From NCBI RefSeq assembly GCF_022790535.1, contig NZ_LOHG01000001.1, positions 351,402-415,401 on the forward strand: a stretch of 64,000 bases of DNA, in the 5' to 3' direction. A program made the translations under genes and the position numbers. Shown in pieces: positions 1 to 9,733 of the stretch (its first letter is position 1; the number at the start of each line of letters is the position of its first letter). This DNA comes from Pseudomonas maioricensis. Its GTDB lineage: Bacteria; Pseudomonadota; Gammaproteobacteria; Pseudomonadales; Pseudomonadaceae. Under the pieces are notes generated by a model. It worked only from the letters and a program-made list of their open reading frames with translations, made no database searches and had not been told where the DNA came from.

Positions 1-702
1 AAAACTGTGTTCGACGAAATGTTGGCTGCCGTCAGCATTGATGATCAGTACAGTGCTGGCGCGGGTGCCGTAATTGGGGCTGGCGATGAACAGGCTCGAC
101 AGCAGGCTCTCGGTGGCCAGGCTCACACCGGTGTCCGGTAAGTCTGCGGTCGGTGCAATGGTCGGGTCGCTCAGCAGGGCCATGAGCGCCAGTGGGTTCG
201 GATCATTCAGTTGAGTGCTCAAAGCAGCCTTGGCCTTCTCGACTTTTGGCCACGGCGTATCCAGCGCCGCGTTTGAAAGCCCGTAAACCCCCTCATTGAG
301 CCGACGCGGCTCAGGGTTGGAGCCATTGAGGTAGTACAGCTGCTCGCGATTGCCCACCAGCAGATTGAATCCCCCGTATTCATCCGACTTGTTGGCTACC
401 TCGGCAAGATAATCTTCGACCGGAATATCGCTGGTCAAAAATTGAGCAACCAGTTCGCCGCGCGAGCGATGCCCCAGTGGCAAGTCAGGGTTGCGAATAT
501 TGGTCAGTGCCGCGAAACGCCCGCCTGCGGTGACGCCAAGCCAGGTTCCACCCGCTTCAAGGTCACGGCCAGCATAGACTTGCGGTGCATCGGCCCACTG
601 CGCGAGAGGTTGAGTCGGGCGCGCGTAGAACTCGTCACGATTGGCGGCAACGATCAGCGGCTGTGCGTGAGAAGGGCGCCAGGCGAAAACGATCAGACAC
701 AT
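1..702 (-). CDS. NRDE family protein (TANGO2-like), partial at 3' end
   Basis: The reading frame starts at the ATG at 702 and is still open at the window edge, so only 234 codons are visible. The N-terminus begins MCLIVFAWRP and carries the family signature AANRDEF near residues 19-25, followed by a conserved GGTWLG segment. The N-terminal Cys after Met is typical of NRDE/TANGO2 proteins, which resemble Ntn hydrolases; their molecular role in bacteria is not established. An AGGAGT ribosome-binding site lies just upstream of the ATG. The gene is divergent from lgt, with about 200 bp between them. The family call is firm; the function is unknown. Confidence 0.85.
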   Translation of the reverse strand, partial: MCLIVFAWRPSHAQPLIVAANRDEFYARPTQPLAQWADAPQVYAGRDLEAGGTWLGVTAGGRFAALTNIRNPDLPLGHRSRGELVAQFLTSDIPVEDYLAEVANKSDEYGGFNLLVGNREQLYYLNGSNPEPRRLNEGVYGLSNAALDTPWPKVEKAKAALSTQLNDPNPLALMALLSDPTIAPTADLPDTGVSLATESLLSSLFIASPNYGTRASTVLIINADGSQHFVEHSF

Positions 703-905
703 GCAGTACTCCTTTTTCAGTCACTCTACCCACACAAGAGGCTTGCATCCATCGCACGCCGCTAGAGCGCCGGGCGTTGCTCCGGTAACATGCCGGTCTC
801 TTTTCGTCATGCCCGGCCAAATAGCTGTTCAGCGCGGGTTTATGTTCCCTGCTTTAGTGTGTCTGGTTAAGTGCTCGCAAGAGCGTTCCCATTTAAGGAG
901 TTGCA

Positions 906-1718
906 ATGCTGCCTTACCCGCAGATTGACCCGGTGGCGGTGGCCATCGGCCCGCTGCAAATACACTGGTACGGTTTGATGTACCTGGTCGGTATCGGCGG
1001 CGCGTGGCTGCTGGCATCGCGGCGCTTGAACAGCTTTGATCCGACCTGGACCAAAGAAAAGCTCTCCGACATGATTTTCTGGCTGGCCATGGGCGTTATC
1101 GTCGGTGGGCGGCTGGGTTACGTGTTGTTCTACGATCTGCCTGCGTACATCGCCAATCCATTGTTGATCTTCGAAGTCTGGAAGGGCGGCATGGCGTTCC
1201 ACGGCGGTTTCGTCGGAGTGATGATCGCTGCGTGGTGGTTCGGCCGCCGCAATGGCAAGTCGTTCTTCGAACTTATGGATTTCGTCGCGCCAATGGTGCC
1301 GATTGGTCTGGGTGCGGGCCGTATCGGCAATTTCATCAATGCCGAGCTGTGGGGCAAACCGACCGATTTGCCATGGGCAATGGTCTTCCCTCCGTTCAGC
1401 GATCCGGCGCAATTGCCGCGTCATCCTTCGCAGCTGTATCAGTTCGCCCTCGAAGGTGTCGCGCTGTTCATCATCCTCTGGCTGTTTTCTCGCAAGCCCC
1501 GTCCGACGATGGCTATTTCCGGCATGTTCGCCCTGTTCTACGGGCTGTTCCGGTTCATTGTCGAGTTCGTGCGCATGCCCGACGCGCAATTGGGTTACCT
1601 GGCGTGGGGTTGGGTCACCATGGGGCAGATTCTCAGCCTGCCGATGATCATCGCGGGTGCTGTACTGATCTGGCTGGCCTACAACCGCGCTCCCGCTGGC
1701 AAAAACGCGGCGGTTTAA
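906..1718 (+). CDS. lgt: Prolipoprotein diacylglyceryl transferase Lgt
   Basis: Inner-membrane enzyme that moves diacylglycerol from phosphatidylglycerol to the lipobox cysteine of prolipoproteins, the first step of lipoprotein maturation. The 270-residue product has the family's usual length, several hydrophobic spans, an HGGF segment near residue 99 and the Lgt signature [10 protein letters not shown] near residues 136-145. The ATG at 906 is preceded by a strong AAGGAG site. thyA follows 52 bp downstream on the same strand, with a hairpin but no T-tract between them, so the two may be co-transcribed, as is common for lgt-thyA. Confidence 0.97.
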   Translation: MLPYPQIDPVAVAIGPLQIHWYGLMYLVGIGGAWLLASRRLNSFDPTWTKEKLSDMIFWLAMGVIVGGRLGYVLFYDLPAYIANPLLIFEVWKGGMAFHGGFVGVMIAAWWFGRRNGKSFFELMDFVAPMVPIGLGAGRIGNFINAELWGKPTDLPWAMVFPPFSDPAQLPRHPSQLYQFALEGVALFIILWLFSRKPRPTMAISGMFALFYGLFRFIVEFVRMPDAQLGYLAWGWVTMGQILSLPMIIAGAVLIWLAYNRAPAGKNAAV

Positions 1719-1726
1719 CACCGAAA

Positions 1727-1748
1727 CGCCGGGCGAGCCTGCCCGGCG
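1727..1748 (+). other. Intergenic hairpin between lgt and thyA
   Basis: Perfect 8-bp inverted repeat CGCCGGGC / GCCCGGCG with a 6-nt loop, not followed by a T-run. It could slow or partly stop transcription or stabilise the lgt mRNA end. It does not look like a full intrinsic terminator. Confidence 0.5.
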
Positions 1749-1770
1749 GATTCACCGAAGCAGGTAATTT

Positions 1771-2742
1771 ATGAAGCAATATCTGGATCTAGTTGCCCAC
1801 GTCATCAAGAACGGCACGTTGCAGGCCAACCGCACCGGTGTGAAAACCATCAGTTTTCCCGGCGCCATGCTGCGTTATGACCTCAAGGAAGGCTTCCCGG
1901 CGATTACTACCCGGCGCATGGCTTTCAAGTCGGCAATTGGCGAGATGGTCGGCTTCCTGCGCGGAGTGAACAATGCCGCTGAGTTTCGCGAACTGGGCTG
2001 CAAAGTCTGGGATCAGAACGCCAACGAAAACGCCCAATGGCTGGACAACCCGTTCCGCAAGGGCGAAGACGATCTGGGCGAAATCTACGGCGTGCAATGG
2101 CGCAAGTGGCCTGCTTACAAGCGTATCGACCTGAGCAATCCGAAAGCCATCGAACTGGCGATCAGTCAGGGCTATCAGCAGATCGCCCAATCCGAGGAAG
2201 ACGGTCAGGCTTACGTCGTCCTGTACAAGGCTATCGACCAGATTCGCCAGTGCGTCGATACCATCATCAAGGATCCGGGCAGCCGTCGTATTCTGTTCCA
2301 CGGCTGGAACTGCGCACAGCTGGACGAAATGGCTTTGCCGCCGTGCCACCTGCTGTACCAGTTCCACCCGAATCAAGAAACCAAAGAAATTTCCCTGACG
2401 CTGTACATCCGCTCCAACGATCTGGGGCTCGGCACGCCGTTCAACCTGACCGAGGGGGCTGCGCTGCTGAGCCTGATCGGCCGTCTGACGGGCTACACGC
2501 CACGCTGGTTCACGTATTTCATCGGCGATGCCCACGTCTACGAAAACCATCTGGACATGCTCAACGAACAGCTCACGCGCGAGCCGTATCCGATGCCCAA
2601 ACTGGTCATTTCCGATCGCGTGCCGGAGTTTGCCAAGACCGGTGTGTATCAGCCGGAATGGCTGGAGCAGATCGAGCCGTCAGACTTCTCGCTGGAAGGG
2701 TACGAGCATCACCCGGCGATGACTGCGCCGATGGCGGTTTAG
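1771..2742 (+). CDS. thyA: Thymidylate synthase ThyA
   Basis: Methylates dUMP to dTMP using methylenetetrahydrofolate. The 323-residue product is longer than the 264-residue E. coli enzyme; the extra sequence is an insertion around residues 90-150, as in other Pseudomonas ThyA. The catalytic cysteine lies in [11 protein letters not shown] near residue 192. The upstream [11 protein letters not shown] and downstream [11 protein letters not shown] segments correspond to the phosphate- and dUMP-binding regions, the latter divergent from the usual NIASYALL. The C-terminus ends AMTAPMAV, fitting the conserved tail. It lies downstream of lgt on the same strand and converges with cadR across a REP pair. 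Confidence 0.96.
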   Translation: MKQYLDLVAHVIKNGTLQANRTGVKTISFPGAMLRYDLKEGFPAITTRRMAFKSAIGEMVGFLRGVNNAAEFRELGCKVWDQNANENAQWLDNPFRKGEDDLGEIYGVQWRKWPAYKRIDLSNPKAIELAISQGYQQIAQSEEDGQAYVVLYKAIDQIRQCVDTIIKDPGSRRILFHGWNCAQLDEMALPPCHLLYQFHPNQETKEISLTLYIRSNDLGLGTPFNLTEGAALLSLIGRLTGYTPRWFTYFIGDAHVYENHLDMLNEQLTREPYPMPKLVISDRVPEFAKTGVYQPEWLEQIEPSDFSLEGYEHHPAMTAPMAV

Positions 2743-2763
2743 AACATTGCTTTGATGCTTTTA

Positions 2764-2852
2764 TGTGGGAGCGGTGCTTGCCCGCGATTCAGGCGCCTCG
2801 GTGTATCAGACATACCGAGTAATCTGCATCGCGGGCAAGCACCGCTCCCACA
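2764..2852. repeat. REP pair (GTGGGAGCGGTGCTTGCCCG type)
   Basis: Two inverted 25-bp arms (2764-2788 and 2828-2852) read TGTGGGAGCGG...CCGCGAT and its complement around a 39-bp spacer. It sits between the convergent genes thyA and cadR, a typical REP location. Confidence 0.9.
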
Positions 2853-2879
2853 GGGAATGCGCGCGGCCTCGCGATCGCT

Positions 2880-3326
2880 TTAATGCCCATGACTCCTGCC
2901 CACATGGGAGTGCTCCACATCTGCGGTCACCACGCTGCCGCTGACTTCCAGTCGATCCAGAATCCCGCAATGATCCGGAGCACCGTCGCTGCAGCGTTGG
3001 CGCAAGTCCAGTAGCTGTGTCTGCAAGGCTTGCAGACTGGCAATGCGGTCATTGACGTGCTGGATGTGCTCATCAATCAGCGCATTCACACTTACGCACT
3101 GGTCTTGAGGGCTGTCGCGCAAGTTGAGCAGGCTGCGGATCTCCTCAAGAGTCATGTCCAGGCTGCGGCAATTGCGGATGAAGGTCAGCCGCTCCACGTG
3201 TGCCTGGGTGTACAGCCGATAATTGCCATCGCTACGCGCAGGTGCCGGAAGCAGGCCCTCGCGCTCGTAATAACGGATGGTTTCAACCTGCGCATCAGTC
3301 AGTTTTGCCAGCTCGCCGATCTTCAT
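2880..3326 (-). CDS. cadR: MerR-family metal-responsive regulator CadR
   Basis: Cytoplasmic regulator that activates the divergent cadA promoter on binding Cd(II). The N-terminal MerR helix-turn-helix (residues about 1-70; ETIRYYEREGLLP) is followed by a dimerisation helix. Cysteines at 77, 112 and 120 match the CadR metal site, with one extra residue between the last two compared with the P. putida protein as I remember it. The His-rich tail ending HSHVGRSHGH is characteristic of Pseudomonas CadR. I chose the ATG at 3326 because family members begin MKIGELAK; an ATG two codons upstream at 3332 is the alternative. Confidence 0.93.
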   Translation of the reverse strand: MKIGELAKLTDAQVETIRYYEREGLLPAPARSDGNYRLYTQAHVERLTFIRNCRSLDMTLEEIRSLLNLRDSPQDQCVSVNALIDEHIQHVNDRIASLQALQTQLLDLRQRCSDGAPDHCGILDRLEVSGSVVTADVEHSHVGRSHGH

Positions 3327-3350
3327 CGTCATCGTTCCTGTTTTCAGTGC

Positions 3351-3381
3351 TTGACCCTATAGTGGCTACAGGGTGTTCACT
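3351..3381 (+). promoter_or_regulatory. cadA promoter with CadR operator
   Basis: A -35 TTGACC (3351-3356) is followed by a long 19-20 bp spacer typical of MerR-controlled promoters, and a -10-like TTCACT at about 3376-3381. The spacer holds the dyad ACCCTATAG-TGG-CTACAGGGT (3354-3374), the expected CadR/MerR-class operator. It lies between the divergent cadR and cadA starts. Confidence 0.85.
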
Positions 3382-3410
3382 TGGCAACAAGCACGATAAA
3401 GGACCGGACC

Positions 3411-5672
3411 ATGAGCCAGTTGACCCCTGTTCCAGGCAAGCACGAACACACCGAGCACGACCATTCACAACACGATCATCAGGCCAAAAGCCATGATCAT
3501 GCCGCTCACGCGCACAGCTGCTGTTCGTCGAAGGCCGCGCCTGCGGTGGTTTCATTCACCGATGCGCCTGCATCCGGCGCACAACTGAGCACTTTCCGTA
3601 TCGAGCAGATGGATTGCCCTACGGAGCAGACGCTCATCCAGAACAAGCTGGGCAAACTGGCGGGCGTGCAGAAGCTTGAATTCAATCTGATCAACCGTCT
3701 GCTGGGCGTCTGGCATGAACTGCCGTCCACTGATCCCATTCGGGACGCCATTGCCTCACTGGGCATGCAGGCCGAGCCGGTTGAAGAGGGCGCGGAGGCA
3801 ACACCTGCTCCAGTCGTGAAAAAAGCCTGGTGGCCGCTGGCGCTGTCCGGCGTCACCGCGCTAGCCGCTGAAGTTATCCATTTCGGCTCTTTCGCGTCGG
3901 ATTGGGTTGTGGCTGTCGTGGCGCTGGTTTCCATCCTCAGCGGCGGGCTGGGCACCTATAAAAAGGGCTGGATCGCACTCAAGAACCTCAACCTGAACAT
4001 CAATGCGTTGATGAGCATCGCCGTGACCGGTGCGGTGTTGATTGGGCAATGGCCTGAAGCCGCGATGGTGATGTTCCTGTTCACTGTCGCGGAGCTGATT
4101 GAAGCCAAATCCCTGGACCGCGCGCGCAACGCTATCAGCGGGCTGATGCAGCTCACGCCAGAGTTGGCAACGGTGAGGCAGGCGGATGGACAGTGGCTGG
4201 AAGTGGAAGCCAAAAACATCGAACTTGGTGCTATCGTCCGGGTTAAGCCGGGTGAGCGGGTCGCATTGGATGGTGAGGTAGTGTCTGGCAACTCTACGAT
4301 CGATCAGGCACCAATCACTGGTGAAAGCCTGCCGATAGAGAAGACGGTTGGCGACAAAGTCTTCGCCGGTACCATCAACCAGTCCGGTTCGCTGGAGTAC
4401 CGCGTCACTGCGGCGGCGAACAACTCGACGCTGGCGCGGATCATTCATGCAGTGGAGGCGGCGCAAGGCTCTCGGGCGCCGACCCAGCGTTTTGTCGACA
4501 GCTTTTCGCGCATCTATACCCCGGCGGTGTTCATCTTCGCCCTCGGCGTGGCAATCATTCCGCCGCTGTTCATGGGCGCGGCGTGGTTCGACTGGATCTA
4601 TCGTGCGCTGGTCTTGCTGGTTGTGGCTTGCCCTTGTGCGCTGGTGATCTCCACGCCGGTGACCATTGTCAGTGGTCTGGCAGCGGCTGCGCGCAGAGGC
4701 ATCCTGATCAAAGGCGGTGTGTACCTGGAAATGGGCCACAAGCTTGATTACCTGGCCTTGGACAAGACCGGCACGATCACCCACGGCAAGCCGGTGCAGA
4801 CTGATTTCGTATTGCTTGAGTTAACTGCTGCTGATCGGGTTCCGGGTGTGGCCGCCAGCTTGGCAGGGCGTTCTGATCACCCGGTTTCGCAAGCGATTGC
4901 CAAGGCGGCCGAGAGTAACGTCAGCGCCCACGAAGTCACTGCGTTCGAAGCGCTGGGTGGGCGCGGTGTGCGTGGCGAGATCAACGGTGAGCTCTATCAC
5001 TTGGGTAACCACCGTCTGGTTGAAGAGTTGGGTCTGTGTTCGCCACAGCTTGAAGCGCAACTGGATGCGCTGGAGCAGCAGGGCAAAAGCGTGGTGCTGT
5101 TGCTGGATAAGTCAGGCCCGCTGGCGCTGTTCGCAGTGGCCGATACCGTCAAGGAAAGCAGTCGCGAAGCTATCCAGCAACTGCATGAACTGGGCGTTAA
5201 GACCCTGATGCTGACTGGCGACAACCCGCACACCGCCAAGGCGATTGCTGCACAGGTCGGTATTGATTCGGCTCAGGGCAACCTGATGCCAAGCGACAAA
5301 CTGGAGGCTATTGAGGCGTTATACGCCAAAGGGCATCGGGTCGGTATGGTTGGCGACGGCATCAACGACGCCCCTGCGCTGGCGCGTTCCGAGATTGGTT
5401 TCGCCATGGCGGCAGCCGGTACGGACACTGCCATTGAGACAGCGGATGTCGCCTTGATGGACGACGATCTACGCAAGATCCCGGCATTTATTCAGCTGTC
5501 GCGCCGGACGTCGGCGGTCTTGAAGCAGAACATCTTTCTCGCCTTGTTCATCAAAGCGATCTTCCTGGCGATGACCTTTGCCGGCATGGCCACGATGTGG
5601 ATGGCGGTGTTCGCTGACATGGGAGTGAGTTTGCTGGTGGTGTTCAACGGGTTGCGGTTGTTGAAGAAGTAA
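3411..5672 (+). CDS. cadA: Cd2+/Zn2+/Pb2+-exporting P-type ATPase CadA
   Basis: P1B-type ATPase that pumps Cd, Zn or Pb out of the cytoplasm. The product has 753 residues. A His-rich metal-binding stretch (residues about 10-40, ending CCSS) precedes an HMA-like domain with MDCPTE near residue 70. Then follow TGES in the actuator domain, the transport motif VACPCALV near 405, the phosphorylation motif DKTGT near 450, and GDGINDAPAL near 648. The ATG at 3411 has AAAGGA upstream; a longer frame from a TTG at 3381 overlaps the operator and is less likely. It is transcribed divergently from cadR. Confidence 0.96.
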   Translation: MSQLTPVPGKHEHTEHDHSQHDHQAKSHDHAAHAHSCCSSKAAPAVVSFTDAPASGAQLSTFRIEQMDCPTEQTLIQNKLGKLAGVQKLEFNLINRLLGVWHELPSTDPIRDAIASLGMQAEPVEEGAEATPAPVVKKAWWPLALSGVTALAAEVIHFGSFASDWVVAVVALVSILSGGLGTYKKGWIALKNLNLNINALMSIAVTGAVLIGQWPEAAMVMFLFTVAELIEAKSLDRARNAISGLMQLTPELATVRQADGQWLEVEAKNIELGAIVRVKPGERVALDGEVVSGNSTIDQAPITGESLPIEKTVGDKVFAGTINQSGSLEYRVTAAANNSTLARIIHAVEAAQGSRAPTQRFVDSFSRIYTPAVFIFALGVAIIPPLFMGAAWFDWIYRALVLLVVACPCALVISTPVTIVSGLAAAARRGILIKGGVYLEMGHKLDYLALDKTGTITHGKPVQTDFVLLELTAADRVPGVAASLAGRSDHPVSQAIAKAAESNVSAHEVTAFEALGGRGVRGEINGELYHLGNHRLVEELGLCSPQLEAQLDALEQQGKSVVLLLDKSGPLALFAVADTVKESSREAIQQLHELGVKTLMLTGDNPHTAKAIAAQVGIDSAQGNLMPSDKLEAIEALYAKGHRVGMVGDGINDAPALARSEIGFAMAAAGTDTAIETADVALMDDDLRKIPAFIQLSRRTSAVLKQNIFLALFIKAIFLAMTFAGMATMWMAVFADMGVSLLVVFNGLRLLKK

Positions 5673-5692
5673 CCGTAGTCAATGCGGTCCTT

Positions 5693-5781
5693 TGTGGGAG
5701 CCGGGCTTGCCCGCGATAAGGCTGTAGGTGATCCAAGGCGAATCGGGTTCATCCTTATCGCGGGCAAGCCCGGCTCCCACA
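5693..5781. repeat. REP pair (GTGGGAGCCGGGCTTGCCCG type)
   Basis: Near-perfect inverted arms at both ends: TGTGGGAGCCGGGCTTGCCC and its complement. It lies between the convergent genes cadA and hutG. Confidence 0.9.
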
Positions 5782-5795
5782 GGGACAGTGCAGGC

Positions 5796-6599
5796 TTAGC
5801 AACCGTATTTAATTTTCCCCCACTTAATCATCTCTTCAACCAGTTGCCTCAACACCACCCGCGTCGGCTCAGCCAGATCCGGGCGGTAGTGGAACGGTAC
5901 GAATTCGTCCATGTACGTCGCCTGTACCAGCTCCAGTTGCACAGCGTTGATGTTGTTGGCTGGGTCGCCGTAGTTGCGGGTGATGTGGCCGCCTTTGAAG
6001 CGGCCGTTCAGTACGTGACTGTAATCTCCGGCTTTAGCGCAGGTGGCTTCCAGGCGTTTGGCTAACTCCTGATCGCAGCTGGCGCCGTTGAAGGTGCCGA
6101 GATTGAAGTCCGGCAAACGGCCTTCAAACAGGTGTGGGATATGTCCGCGAATCGAGTGGGCATCGAACAATAGCGCGTAGCCGAATTCGTCTCTCAAGCG
6201 TGCCAGCTCATGCTCAAGCGTCTGGTGGTACGGCGTCCAGATCTGCTCCAGATAACTCGCCCGCTCTTCAGCGCTTGGTGTCAGACCGTCCTTGAACAGC
6301 GGCACACCGTCGAACAGGATCGACGGAAACAACCCGGTTGTGGCACCGGCGTACAGCGGTTTGTCATCTGAAGGACGATTCAGGTCGATCACAAAGCGCG
6401 AATACTCGGCGGCCAAGGTGCTGGCACCCAGCTCTGCGGCGAAATCGTAGAGCTGCGGGATGTGCCAGTCGGTGTCCGGCAAGCTCAGGGCCTCATCCAC
6501 CAGACCGGCCTCGACCGCAGGCGTCAGGCGCAACCCGGCGTGGGGCATGCTGATCAGCAGCGGCACACGACCGCGAGAAAACTTCAGAACGTTGTCCAT
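5796..6599 (-). CDS. hutG: N-formylglutamate deformylase HutG
   Basis: Last step of the five-step histidine pathway: hydrolyses N-formylglutamate to glutamate and formate. The 267-residue product begins MDNVLKFSRG and has the N-formylglutamate amidohydrolase features ISMPHAG near residue 20, DLNRPSDD, and LLFDAHSIRGHIPHLF near residue 145, which hold likely metal and substrate ligands. The start has AGGAGA upstream. It is the last gene of the leftward hut series, about 120 bp after hutI, with a palindromic element between. The presence of both hutF and hutG shows the HutF/HutG branch rather than direct formiminoglutamate hydrolysis. Confidence 0.95.
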   Translation of the reverse strand: MDNVLKFSRGRVPLLISMPHAGLRLTPAVEAGLVDEALSLPDTDWHIPQLYDFAAELGASTLAAEYSRFVIDLNRPSDDKPLYAGATTGLFPSILFDGVPLFKDGLTPSAEERASYLEQIWTPYHQTLEHELARLRDEFGYALLFDAHSIRGHIPHLFEGRLPDFNLGTFNGASCDQELAKRLEATCAKAGDYSHVLNGRFKGGHITRNYGDPANNINAVQLELVQATYMDEFVPFHYRPDLAEPTRVVLRQLVEEMIKWGKIKYGC

Positions 6600-6632
6600 G
6601 AATCTCTCCTGTTCAAAATATGAATCGAATCC

Positions 6633-6720
6633 TGTAGATGCTCACGAGCACCGCGAGGCAGCGATTGCGTTGTGTCAGGCAAACCGCAATCGCTGCCTCG
6701 CGGTGCTCGTGAGCTCCTAC
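6633..6720. repeat. Long palindromic element, distinct family, at the hutI 3' end
   Basis: Arms of about 36 bp (6633-6669 and 6685-6720) pair almost perfectly, containing GCTCACGAGCACCGCGAGGC and its complement. The sequence differs from the other REP classes here, although it ends in the same TGTAG/CTACA tips. The hutI stop codon (TAG at 6719-6717) is inside the right arm. Confidence 0.85.
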
Positions 6721-7925
6721 GGGTTCAGCGATTCAATACCGTGACGGACGATGCGTTTGTCCAGATCGCCACCCAGCCAGTAAGCCAGATCAGCAGGGCG
6801 CTCGATGTTCCAGGCGACGAAGTCGGCGACTTTGCCGGCCTCCAGCGAGCCATGGGTTTCGCCCATGCCAAGGGCTTTCGCGGCATTGATCGTGACCCCG
6901 GCCAGGGCTTCTTCGGGAGTCATGCGGAACAGCGTGCACGCCATGTTCAGCATCAGGCGCAGCGACAGCGCAGGCGATGTGCCGGGGTTGAGGTCGGTGG
7001 CAATCGCGATATTGACCCCATGTTTGCGCAGCGCTTCCATCGGCGGCAATTGCGTCTCACGCAGAAAGTAATAAGCCCCCGGCAGAAGCACCGCCACGGT
7101 TCCAGCCGCGCCCATGGCGATGGCATCTGCCTCGGTCATGAACTCCAGATGATCCGCCGACAACGCCTTGTAACGCGCCGCCAGACTTGAACCTGCCAAT
7201 GGCGAAAGCTGCTCGGCATGCAGTTTCACCGGCAAGCCCAATTGCCCGGCAGTGATAAAGACTTGCTCGACTTGAGCGGGGGAAAACGCCAGGTACTCAC
7301 AAAACGCATCCACCGCATCGACCAAACCTTCCTCGGCCAGTGCGGGCAGCATTTCGCTGCAGATGTGATTGATGTAGTCGTCGGCCCGGTCGGCGTATTC
7401 CGGTGGCAGCGCGTGGGCAGCCAGACAGGTGCTGCGCACCGTCACCGGCAACGTATTGCCCAGTCTGCGGATGACCCGCAGCAGTTTGCGCTCGCTGGCC
7501 AGGTCAAGGCCGTAGCCGGATTTCATTTCAACCGTGGTGACGCCATCCTTGAGCAAATGCCGCAGGCGGCGCTCCGCGCTGGCGTACAACTCGTCTTCGC
7601 TGGCTGCGCGAGTGGCGCGCACGGTACTGGCAATGCCACCACCGGCAGCGGCGATTTCGGCATAACTCACGCCCTGCAGACGCTGCTCGAATTCGCCGCT
7701 GCGGTTACCGCCGAACACCGTGTGAGTGTGGCAGTCGATCAGGCCCGGCGTGACCCACGCGCCGTTCAAGTCGATAACACTGTCGTAGGGTATGTCGGCC
7801 AGATCAGCTTGAGGCCCGATCCAGTCGATCAACGCTCCAGAAGTCACGATGGCGGCATCCTCGATGATCGAGTACTTGCCGTGAGCCATGCTCGCTACGT
7901 GACAATGTTTCCAGAGCGTTTTCAT
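6717..7925 (-). CDS. hutI: Imidazolonepropionase HutI
   Basis: Amidohydrolase-superfamily zinc enzyme that opens imidazolone propionate to N-formimino-glutamate. The product has 402 residues, the family's usual length. The metal-binding motif [16 protein letters not shown] lies near residues 64-79, [13 protein letters not shown] near 130-142, and later KLHAEQL and [10 protein letters not shown] supply the remaining conserved His and Asp residues. The ATG at 7925 lies 15 bp downstream of the hutT stop, so the two are surely co-transcribed. The stop codon is provided by the edge of a palindromic repeat. Confidence 0.96.
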   Translation of the reverse strand: MKTLWKHCHVASMAHGKYSIIEDAAIVTSGALIDWIGPQADLADIPYDSVIDLNGAWVTPGLIDCHTHTVFGGNRSGEFEQRLQGVSYAEIAAAGGGIASTVRATRAASEDELYASAERRLRHLLKDGVTTVEMKSGYGLDLASERKLLRVIRRLGNTLPVTVRSTCLAAHALPPEYADRADDYINHICSEMLPALAEEGLVDAVDAFCEYLAFSPAQVEQVFITAGQLGLPVKLHAEQLSPLAGSSLAARYKALSADHLEFMTEADAIAMGAAGTVAVLLPGAYYFLRETQLPPMEALRKHGVNIAIATDLNPGTSPALSLRLMLNMACTLFRMTPEEALAGVTINAAKALGMGETHGSLEAGKVADFVAWNIERPADLAYWLGGDLDKRIVRHGIESLNP

Positions 7926-7940
7926 GTCCAGTCTCCGAGG

Positions 7941-9326
7941 TTACCGATGGGTGGGAGGCGAATGTTCAGGGCGTTTGACCCATATGAAGTAGGCCGCGAT
8001 CAACAGCACAACCCAGCCTGCGCCAACGATCAGCGCGATACGGTTGTCCGGGAAGTAACCCAGCACGCCGAAGATAAACAGCATGAAAGTGATGGCTGCG
8101 GCGGGAGCATAGGGCCAGAGCGGCACCGGGAATTGAAGCTGTTCGGCTTCTTCACGGCTCATCTTGCGGCGCATGGCGACCTGGGTCAGCAGGATCATCA
8201 GCCAGACCCAGACGGTGGCGAAGGTCGCAATCGAGGCGATGACCAGGAACACGTTTTCCGGGATCAGGTAATTGAGCAGTACACCGATGAGCAGCGCGAC
8301 ACCCATCACCAGCACCGTCATCCATGGCACGCCCTGTTTAGACAGTCTCGAGAACGCCGCCGGTGCCTGACCCTGTTGCGCCAGGCCGTACATGATGCGG
8401 CCTGCACCAAACACGTCGCTGTTGATCGCCGACACTGCAGCGGAAATCACCACTACGTTAAGCAGCGCAGCCGCCCATGGCAGGCCCAGGCTGGAGAAAA
8501 TCTGCACGAACGGGCTGTTCGCCTTGGTGATCTGCGACCACGGGAACAGCGACATCAGCACGAACAAGGTCAGTACGTAGAACAGAAGAATACGCAGCGG
8601 CACCGAGTTAATGGCTTGCGGGATGGTGCGCTGCGGATCCTTGGCTTCGCCTGCGGTGATGCCGATGATCTCTATGCCGCCAAACGCGAACATCACCACT
8701 GCAAAGCAGGCGATCAAACCACCGATGCCGTTGGGCATGAAGCCGCCATGGCTCCACAGGTTGCTGATGCTGGATACCGTCTCGCCGCTGCCCGACAGGT
8801 TTACGCCGAACAGCAAAAGCCCGAGCCCGGCGACGATCATCGCGACAATGGCGCCGACTTTGAGCAGCGACAGCCAGAACTCGGTTTCGCCGAAGACTTT
8901 GACGTTGCACAGGTTGAGCGCGCCAATCAGGAACACGATGCCCAGCACCCAGATCCAGCGAGGGACTTCCGGGAACCAGAAGCCCATATAAATCCCGAAC
9001 GCGGTGACGTCAGCGATGCAGACGATGATCATTTCAAAGGCGTAGGTCCAGCCGAGCACGAAGCCCGCCATGGGGCCCAGATAGGTGCTGGCGTATTCGC
9101 CGAACGAGCCGGAGACCGGGTTGTGCACGGCCATTTCGCCCAGGGCGCGCATGACCATGAACACCGCTGCGCCGCCGATCAGGTAGGCCAGCAAAACGGC
9201 CGGGCCGGCCATCTGGATCGCCGAGGCCGAGCCGTAGAACAGGCCGGTGCCAATGGCTGATCCCAGCGCCATGAAGCGAATGTGTCGAGCTGAAAGCCCG
9301 CGTTTCAAACCTTGCTGTGACGTCAT
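7941..9326 (-). CDS. hutT: Amino-acid permease, APC family, probable histidine transporter HutT
   Basis: Inner-membrane symporter with 12 predicted hydrophobic spans in 461 residues. The N-terminus [25 protein letters not shown] is the consensus of the AAT/ProY branch of the APC superfamily, and [24 protein letters not shown] in the middle is also diagnostic. Position next to hutI argues for histidine or a related substrate, but specificity cannot be read from sequence. A sigma-70-like promoter lies about 130 bp upstream, so hutT-hutI-hutG may be expressed separately from hutH. Confidence 0.88.
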   Translation of the reverse strand: MTSQQGLKRGLSARHIRFMALGSAIGTGLFYGSASAIQMAGPAVLLAYLIGGAAVFMVMRALGEMAVHNPVSGSFGEYASTYLGPMAGFVLGWTYAFEMIIVCIADVTAFGIYMGFWFPEVPRWIWVLGIVFLIGALNLCNVKVFGETEFWLSLLKVGAIVAMIVAGLGLLLFGVNLSGSGETVSSISNLWSHGGFMPNGIGGLIACFAVVMFAFGGIEIIGITAGEAKDPQRTIPQAINSVPLRILLFYVLTLFVLMSLFPWSQITKANSPFVQIFSSLGLPWAAALLNVVVISAAVSAINSDVFGAGRIMYGLAQQGQAPAAFSRLSKQGVPWMTVLVMGVALLIGVLLNYLIPENVFLVIASIATFATVWVWLMILLTQVAMRRKMSREEAEQLQFPVPLWPYAPAAAITFMLFIFGVLGYFPDNRIALIVGAGWVVLLIAAYFIWVKRPEHSPPTHR

Positions 9327-9455
9327 TTCAATCCAATCCGGTTTCTTTCCAGCGAACTGCCAGGTACTCAGGCGCGCAAGGATACCCGCTGGGTGCCGTC
9401 GGCCGAATCATTGGCCTGCCAGGTGTCGCCTGGCTGACATCCGGTGTCATGGATG

Positions 9456-9484
9456 TCTATACGTTTGCATATGGCATGGACCAA
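9456..9484 (-). promoter_or_regulatory. Candidate sigma-70 promoter for hutT-hutI-hutG
   Basis: On the minus strand TTGGTC (9484-9479) and TATAGA (9461-9456) are separated by exactly 17 bp. The -10 overlaps CGTA-TA-GACA, a two-mismatch relative of the TGTA-N2-TACA pattern seen at the other hut operators here. Prediction from sequence only. Confidence 0.45.
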
Positions 9485-9510
9485 GCCGGTCCCTCGTCAT
9501 GCGCAGAACC

Positions 9511-9614
9511 TGTGGGAGCGGCCGGGGTGGCGCTCCACCTTGCTCGCGATAAACGATAACGCGGTGTGTCGTCTGACTGCGTCTCATGTATCGCGAGCAA
9601 GCTCTGCTCCCACA
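9511..9614. repeat. REP pair with variant left arm
   Basis: Left tip TGTGGGAGCGG continues into GGGGTGGCGCTCCACCTTGC before CTCGCGAT. The right arm is the ordinary ATCGCGAGCAAGCTCTGCTC form ending CCCACA. It is the first of three elements in a row. Confidence 0.85.
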
Positions 9615-9631
9615 GGGGAACGCGATCTCAT

Positions 9632-9717
9632 GTGTGCGGTGCTTGCCCGCGATAAACGATAACGCGGTGTATCGTCGAGCTGCGTCTCATGTATCGCGAG
9701 CAAGCTCTGCTCCCACA
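9632..9717. repeat. REP pair, left arm truncated
   Basis: The left arm lacks the GGGAG tip and starts GTGCGGTGCTTGCCCGCGAT. The spacer and right arm are nearly identical to the preceding element, so this looks like a local duplication. Confidence 0.8.
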
Positions 9718-9733
9718 GGGGAACGCATTCCTT

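Noticed and set aside
867..1721. Minus-strand frame of 284 codons opposite lgt
   Set aside because: Antisense shadow of lgt with the same His/Gln/Arg bias as other shadow frames.
2037..2822. Plus-strand frame of 261 codons overlapping thyA
   Set aside because: Out-of-frame overlap with thyA running into the REP; no start signal or known domain.
7218..9260. Plus-strand frame of 680 codons opposite hutI and hutT
   Set aside because: It is antisense to two clearly recognised genes, rich in His, Gln and Arg as expected of a shadow frame, and has no recognisable domain.
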